A stretch of DNA of 64,000 bases from the NCBI GenBank assembly GCA_963931525.1, contig OZ007023.1, forward strand, positions 1,922,001-1,986,000. The letters are read 5' to 3'. Source of the DNA: Fimenecus sp900545625. GTDB taxonomy: Bacteria; Bacillota; Clostridia; Oscillospirales; Acutalibacteraceae. A program made the position numbers and the translations under genes. The notes below the pieces were generated by a model. That model saw only the letters and a list, made by a program, of their open reading frames with translations. It was not told the DNA's origin and ran no database searches. Shown here one piece after another: positions 34,762 to 43,335 of this stretch. Position 1 is the stretch's first letter. Each line of letters opens with the position of its first letter.

Positions 34762-36363
34762 TCACGACAGCTTCATGATCTCCTCTGCGATATACCGGAA
34801 AATCGGCGCACAGTCCACCGAGCCGCCCTGCCCGTCCTCCTTGAGCACGGCGACGCTGTACTGCGGGGATTCGTACGGGAAATAGCCGCAGTACCACGCA
34901 TGGGTGATCTCGGTACCGTCGTCGCGGTACCAGCCGCTTTGTGCGGTCGCCGTTTTGCCCGCCGCCGTCGTGTTGCTCGGTTGTGCACGCCGCCCGCTGC
35001 CGTTTCGTGTAGCATAATACAGCAGCGCGCCGACACGCTCGGCGGTCTCTTCAGACGTGGCGCGGCGCGACGCGGGCAGGAATGCACGCTGCACCACTTC
35101 GCCGCCTGCATCCACGATCGCATGCATCAGACTGGGGGCTCGGTATACCCCGCCGTTGGCGATCGCGGCATACACCGCCGCCATTTGCAAGGGCGAAGCG
35201 AGCAGCTCGCCCTGCCCGAACGAAAGGTTGGCAAGGTCCTGCAAAGAGGTCAACGCATAAGACGCGGGCATATTGCCGGGTTTGGTGTAGTCGCCGTCCG
35301 ATAATTCGATCTTTGCACCAAGCCCTAAATTTTCACCCATGGAACAGACCGCGTCCGCGCCCGTATGGAGCGCCAACTGCACAAAATACGGGTTGCAGGA
35401 GTTCGCCATAGCTTCCGGGAGATCCTGCGTACCATGCCCGCTGTGTTCATGGCAGCCGAAGGTCGTACCGCCTATAGTGATGCTGCCCGTGCAGGTATAG
35501 GAAAAATCCTCGTTATAGCCGCTTTCCAAAGCGGCTGCCGCCGTGATCGCCTTGAACACCGAGCCGACGGCATACGGTGTGACGGCGCGATTCAGAAAAG
35601 GCGCATCCGTCGCGTCAAGGCTTGCGGCGGGATCGTTGCGGTCGAAGGTCGGGACACTCGCCATGGCGCGGATCTCGCTCGTCGCGGTATCGAGCACGAC
35701 CACCGCACCCGCTTCGACCTCAAATTTTTCCAGAGCCTCCTCGGCGATGCGCTGGATGTCATATTGCAATGTGAGCACCACGCCCGCGGGGGAATTGTAA
35801 TTGTCGGCATCGATCTCCAGCGCCGCGCCGTCCAGCACCCGTCCCATTGCATCCGCCCCACAGCGCGCCCAGAGTGTGCCCGACGCGGATTTCAGCAGCT
35901 CGTTATAGCTTTTTTCCACACCGCTCACACCGTCGCCGTCCGCGTTGATGTAGCCTACGACGTGGGGCGCCAGCGCATTTTCCCCGTAACGCACATAGCG
36001 GCTGACGGTTTTGACGCTGTCGGTCTCCAGCGGCGCGGACGCCGCAGCCACTGCGATCTTGCCGCTTGTGACCGTTTCATACAACGTGTCTTTGTCCTCC
36101 GAAACGAGTACGCTGCCTGCTTCGTTGAGCGCCTCGACAGAGGGCTTTACCGCCGCGGCAAGCTGTGTGTCGCAGTTGACGAGCGGGCGCATATCACAAT
36201 CATAAATGTAGCCCCGCGTCGTCCCGATCGCGGCGGAGATCGAAGTAGACGCCTGCGCGCGGCTTTGCACGGCGGCGCTGCCCATCACCGTCAGCATCTG
36301 CACGCACAAAAGCCCAAACATAAGTGCAAACAGTGAAAACAGAACGATCACCCGTTTTTGCAT
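34762..36363 (-). CDS. Class B penicillin-binding protein (transpeptidase)
   Basis: This 533-residue membrane-anchored transpeptidase has an N-terminal helix (residues 4-25), a short dimerisation region and a transpeptidase domain. SVFK near residue 245 holds the active serine and SCN near residue 305 is the second motif. The third motif, usually KTG(T/S), reads GKTATAQSG, so Ala replaces Gly. Overall it resembles PBP A/SpoVD-like proteins, but it is short. ATG at 36363 is used because GGGAG then lies nine bases upstream; the TTG nine bases earlier has none. It probably cross-links septal or lateral peptidoglycan and sits in a run with mltG. Confidence 0.88.
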   Translation of the reverse strand: MQKRVIVLFSLFALMFGLLCVQMLTVMGSAAVQSRAQASTSISAAIGTTRGYIYDCDMRPLVNCDTQLAAAVKPSVEALNEAGSVLVSEDKDTLYETVTSGKIAVAAASAPLETDSVKTVSRYVRYGENALAPHVVGYINADGDGVSGVEKSYNELLKSASGTLWARCGADAMGRVLDGAALEIDADNYNSPAGVVLTLQYDIQRIAEEALEKFEVEAGAVVVLDTATSEIRAMASVPTFDRNDPAASLDATDAPFLNRAVTPYAVGSVFKAITAAAALESGYNEDFSYTCTGSITIGGTTFGCHEHSGHGTQDLPEAMANSCNPYFVQLALHTGADAVCSMGENLGLGAKIELSDGDYTKPGNMPASYALTSLQDLANLSFGQGELLASPLQMAAVYAAIANGGVYRAPSLMHAIVDAGGEVVQRAFLPASRRATSEETAERVGALLYYATRNGSGRRAQPSNTTAAGKTATAQSGWYRDDGTEITHAWYCGYFPYESPQYSVAVLKEDGQGGSVDCAPIFRYIAEEIMKLS

Positions 36364-36409
36364 GCCGATCAACTCCCATCCTTTTCAGTATGGGACGTAA
36401 CAAGGCAAA

Positions 36410-37306
36410 TTAAACGGGCGGCTGCTCTGTTTCACGACGCAGACGAAAGCCATAGCCGTTGAAGCTGCGCCCGCCGGCACACAAATACGCCTTTGCCGCG
36501 CGCTGAAGGCTTGTTTTTTCCGGCAGCATGCGGAGCTTTTGTCGGGATATATGTTTCACGCCCCAAAGCCGCCGCAGAAGTTCGTGGTTCGAGTGCCTCG
36601 TTTGCACCACATGATCAAAAGCATCTGCAAAACGCAAAATATTGGACTCTGGCCGCATAAAGCGGCGGTTATTCTCATCCAAAAGCCAGCTGTCGCACAC
36701 AAAGCCCGCATACTTGTATTGCGGGAAGTACGCCGCAAAAAAACGCTCCGCCGCCGAAAACGATTCCTCCACCGCCTTTGGAAGAAGCCTGCCGTCCGCA
36801 GGAATGTGGACATTTAAGACCGGTGCCTTATCCGCAATCGGCACAGTCTTGCGCGCGGCAAACGGCAGGCGCGCCGCAGCAAAATTCGTTTTCGAGAATT
36901 CAAATTCCAGCCGGCCGATCCAAAAAATTTCTAAAAACAGGATGTGCGCGATCCACGGAACATTGCAAAGCCCCGTGACACGGTACGCCCACGCGGCATC
37001 GTGTACCCAAAGGGCAATATCCCGCATCGAATCCGCAAACACCTGCTGCGGCAAGCCCTTTTCGGCGTACAGCCTGCGCGTGTGGACGTCGGCGACGGCA
37101 AGCGCCGCCGCAAGCGACAGCGCCGCGCCCGCGCCGCGATTGCGCCGCAGCGCACGCATACACACAGGGACAAAACGGCACTCCGGATCGCTGAGGATCC
37201 GTTCGATTTCTGCATTTCGGGTACAAAATGCTTCATAGGCGCATCGGCGCGCCGCGTCGGGCAGCCCGATCTGCACACAAAGGGACGAGGGAAACGCGAT
37301 CTGCAT
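36410..37306 (-). CDS. Acyltransferase-domain (GNAT_C type) protein
   Basis: The 298-residue product matches the two-part Firmicute family with a helical N-terminal region and a GNAT-like C-terminal domain. The diagnostic segment is YFPQYKYAGFVCDSWLLDEN followed by RPESNILRFADAF near residues 200-230, equivalent to the CxSWLLxP-SNI-F pattern of relatives. The substrate is not known. ATG at 37306 lies two bases after the U32 stop; the frame upstream of it runs inside the U32 gene and is discarded. The strong coupling to the U32 gene suggests they are made together. Confidence 0.7.
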   Translation of the reverse strand: MQIAFPSSLCVQIGLPDAARRCAYEAFCTRNAEIERILSDPECRFVPVCMRALRRNRGAGAALSLAAALAVADVHTRRLYAEKGLPQQVFADSMRDIALWVHDAAWAYRVTGLCNVPWIAHILFLEIFWIGRLEFEFSKTNFAAARLPFAARKTVPIADKAPVLNVHIPADGRLLPKAVEESFSAAERFFAAYFPQYKYAGFVCDSWLLDENNRRFMRPESNILRFADAFDHVVQTRHSNHELLRRLWGVKHISRQKLRMLPEKTSLQRAAKAYLCAGGRSFNGYGFRLRRETEQPPV

Positions 37307-37307
37307 A

Positions 37308-38531
37308 CTATGCCTGCTTTCTAAGGAGGCTGCCCGCGGGCAGCGGCGTGTCACAGCGCACCCGCACGCACATGGTCGGATGCGGCGCGGCGTCGATCGG
37401 CTCGCCCTCGCCGTTTTGCAGCGTTTCCACGCAAAACGTAAACGGCGGTTTGCCGCGTTCGAGCGCTTCAAGCGTGTCGCCGACGCAGAATTTGTTGCGC
37501 TGCTCGCACAGGAGATATCCGCTTTCCCAGCCGCGCACAATCGCAACGACATCCCAGAGCCGCCGGTACCCGCCCGCAAGGCTGATGTTCGCGGTCGTTT
37601 GGGGGCTGTCAAAGTAAAAGCCCGTGCAATACTCGCGGTAGCTGACCTTTTCGGTCTCGGCGACCACCCACGGTGCGGGACAGTAGCCGGGTGTCGGGGC
37701 TTGCAGATACCCGTCTATCGCGGCGCGGTAGGCGTTGGTAATCACGGCAGTATAATACGCGGATTTGGCCCTGCCCTCGATCTTAAAGCTGTCCACGCCC
37801 GCAGAGACGAGTTCGGGGATATGTTCGATCATGCAGAGATCCTTGGAATTGAGAATGTAGGTGCCGTCCGGTTCTTCGGAAATGGGAAAATACTGCCCCT
37901 CCCGCGATTTTTCACACAAAGCGAACGCCCAGCGGCACGGCTGCGCGCATGCACCGCGATTCGCGTCGCGCCCGGTCAGGTAATTGGACAGCAGGCACCG
38001 TCCCGAAAAGGAGACACACATAGCGCCGTGCACAAAGCATTCGAGTTCCAGATCCTTCGGGACCTTGGCGCGGATCTCGGCGATTTCTGTAAGGGAGAGC
38101 TCGCGCGCGAGCACCACGCGTTTCGCCCCCAAGTCATAAAAGGCGCGTGCCGCTGCATAGTGCACCACGCCCGCCTGTGTAGAAATATGGACGGCGACGT
38201 TTTCAGCATACTTCTTGCAAAGCGCCAAGACGCCGATATCCGCCACGATGAATGCGTCCACGCCGCAGTCGGCAGCATGCTGCAAAAACGCAGGAAGACG
38301 CTCAATCTCATCGTTGCGCGGCAGGGTGTTGCAGGTCAGGTACACCTTTGCGCCCGCCACATGCGCCTTTTGCACCGCGTCGGGCAGCGCGGAAGCCGAA
38401 AAATTTTGCGGCGACGAGCGCATCCCGAACGCCTCGCCGCCCAAATACACCGCGTCCGCACCGAAATACAGCGCCGCCTCCAGCCGCTCGGCGTCCCCGG
38501 CAGGGCAAAGCAGCTCCGGTCTTGTTGTCAT
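37308..38531 (-). CDS. U32 family protein, probable tRNA U34 hydroxylation factor (TrhP/YrrO-like)
   Basis: The 407-residue product has the U32 signature FVHGAMCVSFSGRCLLSNYLTG-type segment near residue 158, with cysteines in GACAQPCRWAF that bind an iron-sulfur cluster. Related proteins (YegQ/TrhP, YrrN/YrrO) hydroxylate U34 of tRNAs with prephenate; the older label is collagenase-like peptidase. In Bacillus the same genes lie next to yrrL (mltG), and here mltG is directly upstream, which supports the YrrO-type assignment. Start at 38531 has GGAG six bases before it. A hairpin separates it from mltG. Confidence 0.82.
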   Translation of the reverse strand: MTTRPELLCPAGDAERLEAALYFGADAVYLGGEAFGMRSSPQNFSASALPDAVQKAHVAGAKVYLTCNTLPRNDEIERLPAFLQHAADCGVDAFIVADIGVLALCKKYAENVAVHISTQAGVVHYAAARAFYDLGAKRVVLARELSLTEIAEIRAKVPKDLELECFVHGAMCVSFSGRCLLSNYLTGRDANRGACAQPCRWAFALCEKSREGQYFPISEEPDGTYILNSKDLCMIEHIPELVSAGVDSFKIEGRAKSAYYTAVITNAYRAAIDGYLQAPTPGYCPAPWVVAETEKVSYREYCTGFYFDSPQTTANISLAGGYRRLWDVVAIVRGWESGYLLCEQRNKFCVGDTLEALERGKPPFTFCVETLQNGEGEPIDAAPHPTMCVRVRCDTPLPAGSLLRKQA

Positions 38532-38550
38532 ATCCTTCTCCATTTTCCGA

Positions 38551-38587
38551 AACACCGAACCCGCAGGGCGCGGGTTCGGTGTTTGTT
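38551..38587 (-). terminator. Strong hairpin between mltG and the U32 gene
   Basis: AACACCGAACCCGC (38551-38564) pairs perfectly with the arm at 38570-38583 around a five-base loop. On the minus strand only TTTC follows, so it may attenuate, or shape mRNA ends, within the long run instead of stopping it completely. Confidence 0.55.
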
Positions 38588-38588
38588 G

Positions 38589-40385
38589 TTATCCCTCTTC
38601 TTCCGCTTGTCTGTTCACGGTGAGGATGGTCAGGTTGTTCTGCCGACGTTCGCTGTCGTTGCGCGCAAGATACAGCTTGCGGTTCACGTCGTGCGCAAAG
38701 AAGTAATAGTTCGTATCCTCCGGGAACAGCGCGGCGTTGATCGCGTCGTCGCCCGGGTTGCAGATCGCGCCCACGGGCAGCCCCTCGCAGCGGTAGGAGC
38801 TGTAAAGCTCGGTATACCGGGCAAGTTCGGCGGCGTCCGTTACGGATGCGGCAATATACTCGTTGATATACTCCGTGGTGGAATCGCACTGCAGCGACGG
38901 GTAGAGCCCCGAATTGTCCAGACGGTTATGCAGCACCGAGGACACCAGCGGCGACTGATCCTCGCCGTACGCCTCCTTCTGGATGATGGAGGCGAGCGTG
39001 ATCACGTCGTCCACGGTCATGTTGAGTGCCTCCGCCTGTTTGGCGTATTCTTCGGTCCACTTGTTTTGGAAATTATTTAAGAACTTGCGGATGACGCTTG
39101 ACGGATTCTCGCCGATATAAAATTCGTAGGTATCAGGGTACAGATACCCTTCAAGCATCCGGAAACGATCTTCCTTGTCATCCATTTCCTGAATGAAGCT
39201 GTACTCACTGCTGAAATCCACTTCCCGCATGGTCTGGTACATCACGTCGGCGGAGCAGACCTCATATTCCGCGAGCTTTGCCACGATCTGATCGACCGTG
39301 TACCCTTCGGGGAATGTGAGCGTGACCGTTTCCCCCGTGGTCGGCGCGACCTTAAAGGTACTGAGCATCTTCTCCACACCCATGGAGGCAGTCACATAAT
39401 AGATCCCCGTCAAATAGTTATCGTCGCGGAAGCGCATGATCGAAGCGACCGCCTCACAGAAAAAGCGGTGCTCGATGAGGTTGTTGTCCTTGAGGATCTT
39501 GAGCACGGTGCGCGTGTCGGCGTCTGCGGGGATGCTGACGGTCACGATGGTCTCGCTGTCGCGGTTGATCGCCAGCACGTCATTGATGCAGCTGATGGTA
39601 TAGATCGAAAGGAAGATCGCCACAGCCACACAAATCCCAAGGATGATCCATGTTTTTTTATTTTGAATGAAAAAGGCTTTCAGCTCTGCTTTGCTCGGCA
39701 CGCGAAAACGCTTTGCGGCAACGGCGCCGCCCTCGGGCAGCGGTTCGCGCGCATCGTGCGCAATAAAGTCCGCACCGTCCTTCGCGCTTTGCGGCGCGCG
39801 CTTTTTGATGATCTCGGGGAAAGCGGAAAACGCACCCGTACTCTGCTGTCCGCGTTCCGCGCGGCGCGGACGGCGTGTGGCAGGCGAGAATTCCTCCTCA
39901 AGCCCTTGAATGTCGAGCTTGAAATTTTCCTTGCTCAACGGGGGCTTTGCAGGCTCCAGCGGCCGGATGGGGGCATCGTCGATGCGCGGGTACGCGGGGC
40001 GGCTGTACTCCGGCTGCGTGTTTTGCTGCGGCCGGGATTGGGAAACCTGCCCGTTTTGCGCTGTCCGGCGGGGTGCAGACGCGCTTTGCATGGGAGCGGA
40101 AGCGCGGCTTTGCCGTGGTTGTGCCGTGCTCTGCCGACTCGCCGCGCGCGCAGAAGCTGCCGGCGCTGCCGGCGTTTCGGCCGCCCGGCGCTGTGCGGCG
40201 CGTTCAGATGCCGCCCGGCGCTCAACACGCCGGGTCTCCTGCTGCGGCGCAGCCGACCGATGCGGCGCGCGTGCCGGTTCATCGGGCTCGGGTGTCTTTT
40301 TCTTTTGGTCTCGTTCGGCGTATTCCGCCAATAGCTCGTTGTAAGCGTCCTCATCGAAGAAATTTCTCAGATCATCATCGCGCAT
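38589..40385 (-). CDS. mltG: Endolytic peptidoglycan transglycosylase MltG with a long disordered cytosolic region
   Basis: MltG cleaves nascent glycan strands at the membrane and sets strand length. The 598-residue protein has a single helix (about 245-264), a LysM-like subdomain and the YceG catalytic domain with the active-site glutamate in ASIIQKEAYGEDQSP near residue 455 and SVLHNRLDNSGLYPSLQCD following. Before the helix lie about 240 residues rich in Ala, Arg, Pro, Gln and Ser with no fold, far longer than usual. ATG at 40385 follows AAAGGAGG by 11 bases. It lies 48 bases after the folate cyclo-ligase gene. Confidence 0.92.
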   Translation of the reverse strand: MRDDDLRNFFDEDAYNELLAEYAERDQKKKTPEPDEPARAPHRSAAPQQETRRVERRAASERAAQRRAAETPAAPAASARAASRQSTAQPRQSRASAPMQSASAPRRTAQNGQVSQSRPQQNTQPEYSRPAYPRIDDAPIRPLEPAKPPLSKENFKLDIQGLEEEFSPATRRPRRAERGQQSTGAFSAFPEIIKKRAPQSAKDGADFIAHDAREPLPEGGAVAAKRFRVPSKAELKAFFIQNKKTWIILGICVAVAIFLSIYTISCINDVLAINRDSETIVTVSIPADADTRTVLKILKDNNLIEHRFFCEAVASIMRFRDDNYLTGIYYVTASMGVEKMLSTFKVAPTTGETVTLTFPEGYTVDQIVAKLAEYEVCSADVMYQTMREVDFSSEYSFIQEMDDKEDRFRMLEGYLYPDTYEFYIGENPSSVIRKFLNNFQNKWTEEYAKQAEALNMTVDDVITLASIIQKEAYGEDQSPLVSSVLHNRLDNSGLYPSLQCDSTTEYINEYIAASVTDAAELARYTELYSSYRCEGLPVGAICNPGDDAINAALFPEDTNYYFFAHDVNRKLYLARNDSERRQNNLTILTVNRQAEEEG

Positions 40386-40433
40386 GGCGGCAAGCGCCTC
40401 CTTTCCGTTCAAGCTGTACGGGATATGTTAAAA

Positions 40434-41015
40434 TCAAGGGGTCGGTTCGGTTTGCAGCGTCCGCTGCGGGGTCACAAGCAAGCTTACGCGGCGATCAAAT
40501 GCATCACGCGGGACAGCCTCCACAAAGTCTTCCTCGTAGATAAGCCCAACCGTTTCGCCCGAAAAGCGGGACAAAAAGCGGTCGTAATAGCCTTTGCCGT
40601 AGCCGACGCGATAGCCGTTTTTATCAAAGCAGAGTGCCGGAACGACGCAAAGCGCGTCGGAAAGTGCTGTGCACAGCGGTGTGTCCTGCGGCGGCTCTAA
40701 GATACCGTACGCGCCGGGAGAAAGTGAGGACTGCGAAGTGATTTTGTGAAATTCCATTTCATTTGTCCCCGGTATACAGCGCGGCACGGCAACGATTTTG
40801 CCCGCTTGCAAGGCGTGCCGCAAAACCGCGCGTGTGTCCACCTCCGTGGCAGACGATACATAGCACAGCAGGGTTTTCGCCGCCTTATATTGCGAAAGCG
40901 CGGTAAAGCGCGTGAAAACCGCGCGGTCGAGCCGCTGTTTTTCCTCCGGCGGCAGCGCCTTTCGCGCCGCCAAATGCGTTTTTCGCAGGTGCGTTTTTTG
41001 GACTTTACTATCCAT
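40434..41015 (-). CDS. 5-formyltetrahydrofolate cyclo-ligase
   Basis: This 193-residue enzyme converts 5-formyl-THF to 5,10-methenyl-THF with ATP, returning stored folate to the one-carbon pool. The signature GYRVGYGKGYYDRFL lies near residue 135, and the N terminus has the basic KTHLRKTHLAARKAL helix that binds the substrates. ATG at 41015 shares one base with the stop of the DJ-1 gene (TAATG), a coupled overlap. Thymidylate kinase and ThyX, which consumes methylene-THF, lie about 3 kb upstream, giving a folate/dTMP neighbourhood. Confidence 0.92.
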   Translation of the reverse strand: MDSKVQKTHLRKTHLAARKALPPEEKQRLDRAVFTRFTALSQYKAAKTLLCYVSSATEVDTRAVLRHALQAGKIVAVPRCIPGTNEMEFHKITSQSSLSPGAYGILEPPQDTPLCTALSDALCVVPALCFDKNGYRVGYGKGYYDRFLSRFSGETVGLIYEEDFVEAVPRDAFDRRVSLLVTPQRTLQTEPTP

Positions 41016-41557
41016 TACGGGCTCTGGATGGTTGCACGAAGCTCGTCGGCTGTTTTTTCGCCGCACAGCGCCGCGACGATGGCAAGCCCAAACTCAACCG
41101 CTGCGCCCATGCCTTTCGCTGTAATAAACTTGCCGTCGCGGCAGACGAAATCCGCGCTTACTTTTGCGCCTGTCAACTGCTCCTCAAAGCCTGGGAAGCA
41201 GGTCGCCGTTTTGCCGGAAAGCATACCCTTTTTCCCTAAAATAAACGGGGCGGCGCAGATGGCGCAGACAAATTTATCGCTTTGTGCGGCGAAGTCAATC
41301 GCCGCCTGCACCTCGGCGCTGGCATCCAGATTCTTTGCGCCGGGCATACCGCCGGGTAAAATGACTGCCTGCAGATCATCATTCAAATTCAAATCGGCGG
41401 GCAGAATATCTGCGGTGACGGCGATGCCGTGACTGCCTGTGACGACTTTGCCCGTCACGCCGACAGTCTGCACCGTAAGTCCTGCGCGGCGCAGCAGATC
41501 CACGGGCGCGAGCGCCTCGATCTCCTCAAAGCCGTCCGCCAAAAATACATAGATCAT
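41015..41557 (-). CDS. DJ-1/PfpI family protein (YajL/DJ-1 like)
   Basis: The 180-residue protein starts MIYVFLADGFEEIEALAPVDLLRRAGL, typical of the DJ-1 branch. Glu15-type acid and the nucleophile-elbow cysteine in FVCAICAAPFIL near residue 101 form the reactive Cys site. Such proteins act as deglycases, glyoxalases or oxidation-sensing chaperones; the activity is debated even for studied members. ATG at 41557 has GGAGG directly upstream; the frame continues far upstream only as a shadow. It lies 14 bases downstream of the GNAT gene. Confidence 0.88.
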   Translation of the reverse strand: MIYVFLADGFEEIEALAPVDLLRRAGLTVQTVGVTGKVVTGSHGIAVTADILPADLNLNDDLQAVILPGGMPGAKNLDASAEVQAAIDFAAQSDKFVCAICAAPFILGKKGMLSGKTATCFPGFEEQLTGAKVSADFVCRDGKFITAKGMGAAVEFGLAIVAALCGEKTADELRATIQSP

Positions 41558-41571
41558 GGTAAGACCTCCGT

Positions 41572-42438
41572 TTATCCCAAGGTAATGCCGATATAAGCGT
41601 TTTGTATGTCGGTCAAACGCCCGGCACGGTCGCTTACGGGAAGAAGCATCCCGTTTTGCACCGTCTCCCCCGTCCCGAACATGACGGGTACTTCCATGCC
41701 GCACGGCGCGTGAAGCGTATATCGTTTTGCAGGGGCTGTTTCCGAAAGCGCGCTGCAAAGGGCGGGAAGCGCGCCGCTTTCGGCACAGAATTCCGATGCG
41801 AGCACGGACGCACCGTCGCGTTCCGCGGTAAAATAACCGCCGTCCGTAACGAAAATTTCGGTATTGAACATTGCGCCGTATCGAAACGCCAGCCGCAAAG
41901 CGGGCTCGCTCCAAACGATGTGCGGGACTGCATGAAGCGCCGTTTCACGTGCGCGCGCCCATTGTTCGGCGGTCGGTTCCCGCCGCTGTGTCAACGCACC
42001 TGCGCATCTTAGAAGCTGCGTGTCCGTCAAATTATAAACGGTTTTGGAAAATGCGTTTGTATACCCGCGTGCGCCGTAATAGGCAAACAGCGTTTCCTCG
42101 GCAGGGACTAAAAACAGCAAATCGATCTGCCGTTTTTCAGCAGACCGTCGGGCATAGTCCAGGAGCGCGGACATATACCCTTTTGATCGCGCGCGCTTTG
42201 CGGTCGCTGCGGCGAAGATATACCGCGCCGAAAACGTTTCGCCGCCCGATCGATAAGCGGCTTCTACCCAATAGAGCACCGAAACCGGCATGCCGTTTTC
42301 GGCGGCTATAAGTGTATTTTCGGGTTTGTAACAGGTTTGGAAAAAGGCATCGACCGCCGCCCGATCATCACCGAACGCCTCGTGCCAAAGCGCATACAGC
42401 GCGGGGATGTCCCGACTTTGCGCGGTGCGCAGCTCCAT
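41572..42438 (-). CDS. GNAT family N-acetyltransferase with C-terminal sterol-carrier-like extension
   Basis: The 288-residue product has an N-terminal GNAT domain (MELRTAQSRDIPALYALWHEAFGDD) with the acetyl-CoA loop degenerate at ATAKRARSKGYMSALLDYA near residue 85. Residues 145-288 form a second domain of the kind seen in Eis-like proteins, which acetylate lysines or amines. The substrate is unknown. It is separated by four bases from the DUF2156 gene upstream, itself built on a GNAT fold, so two acyl-transfer proteins are co-expressed here. ATG at 42438 fits the family N terminus. Confidence 0.75.
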   Translation of the reverse strand: MELRTAQSRDIPALYALWHEAFGDDRAAVDAFFQTCYKPENTLIAAENGMPVSVLYWVEAAYRSGGETFSARYIFAAATAKRARSKGYMSALLDYARRSAEKRQIDLLFLVPAEETLFAYYGARGYTNAFSKTVYNLTDTQLLRCAGALTQRREPTAEQWARARETALHAVPHIVWSEPALRLAFRYGAMFNTEIFVTDGGYFTAERDGASVLASEFCAESGALPALCSALSETAPAKRYTLHAPCGMEVPVMFGTGETVQNGMLLPVSDRAGRLTDIQNAYIGITLG

Positions 42439-42442
42439 AGAG

Positions 42443-43330
42443 TCACTCCTTGCAAACCGCCGTATATTTCGGCAGCAGCACCACCGGGTAATAGGATTCC
42501 TTAGCGCGGCGAAGGCCTTCGCTGCCCGCATCCTCCTCGCGATTGACGAAGTGGAAGCCTGACAGTGCATTCGCGGCAAATTCACGGTTGATCGCGGGAT
42601 ATGCGCCGCGCACATCGGCAAACGCCTTTTCCACGTGCGTACAAAACGCCGTATCATTGAGCGGTTCGCCGAATGTATAGGCGACGATCTCGCCGTCGGC
42701 ATACAGCACGCCGCCCGTAAGCTCCAAATCAAAATAGTTGTCAAACGCGCGGTGGATGGCTACAAGCTCGTTGTCGATATCTTCGGGATTCTTTTCGCGG
42801 TTGCGCTGTTCCCACTTTTCGTTCATCGCAAAGCAATCCACCATATTGCGCTCGGTCAGCGGTTCATAGTGCCAATCAAACGTCTTTTTGAAATAAGCGA
42901 TGTGATTGCGCTTGCCGTGGTAGCGCCGCCCTGCAAGGTCGATGAGATCCTGTGTGTTGTAGATATAATCGAAATATTCGCGCGTCGGCTGAAACTCGAA
43001 TTCCCCGGGAAACATACAGTCGAGCTCGCGCACCTTCTTCGGTGTCAGGCAGTAAAGCGTGAGCGGAGAACCGTCCGCCTTCGCCGCCTCTTTCAATTCG
43101 AGAATGGCTTTTTTCTTATCGCCCTTACCGCAGGGGAACAGGTACGCAGGTTTTTCCGTACCGTCGCGCGCCAGAAACAGGTCGCCGTACCGCGCGATCG
43201 TGTTGCCGTAGACGGTGCACCACATATACAAGTTGCCGAAGCAGTATTCGCACGCAAGCTCGCCCGATTCGCGCATGATCGCGCTGACCCACGCTTTGTC
43301 GGAAAGCTGCGGTGTTTTGAAATCCAACAC
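42443..43330 (-). CDS. DUF2156 protein (phosphatidylglycerol lysyltransferase C-terminal-like)
   Basis: The 295-residue soluble protein matches the DUF2156/LPG-synthetase C domain, a double GNAT fold that in MprF moves aminoacyl groups from tRNA to lipids. Landmarks are FGNLYMWCTVYG near residue 32, GRRYHGKRNHIAYFKK near residue 130, EKWEQRN, and the C-terminal INREFAANAL-HFVNREEDAGSEGLRRAKESY region. No membrane part is present, so it is not MprF. The start is set at GTG 43330, six bases after AGGGTG; this signal overlaps the tmk stop. Function is unproven; the neighbouring GNAT gene is four bases downstream. Confidence 0.78.
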   Translation of the reverse strand: MLDFKTPQLSDKAWVSAIMRESGELACEYCFGNLYMWCTVYGNTIARYGDLFLARDGTEKPAYLFPCGKGDKKKAILELKEAAKADGSPLTLYCLTPKKVRELDCMFPGEFEFQPTREYFDYIYNTQDLIDLAGRRYHGKRNHIAYFKKTFDWHYEPLTERNMVDCFAMNEKWEQRNREKNPEDIDNELVAIHRAFDNYFDLELTGGVLYADGEIVAYTFGEPLNDTAFCTHVEKAFADVRGAYPAINREFAANALSGFHFVNREEDAGSEGLRRAKESYYPVVLLPKYTAVCKE

Positions 43331-43335
43331 AAACT

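Noticed and set aside
36410..36761. Separate gene from the upstream extension of neighbouring frames in the 36-43 kb run
   Set aside because: Upstream extensions of the acyltransferase, GNAT and DJ-1 frames lie wholly inside the preceding genes; ribosome binding sites fix the shorter starts.
37380..39080. 566-residue plus-strand frame opposite the U32 and mltG genes
   Set aside because: It is the antisense of two clear genes in GC-rich sequence, has no ribosome binding site and no recognisable domain.
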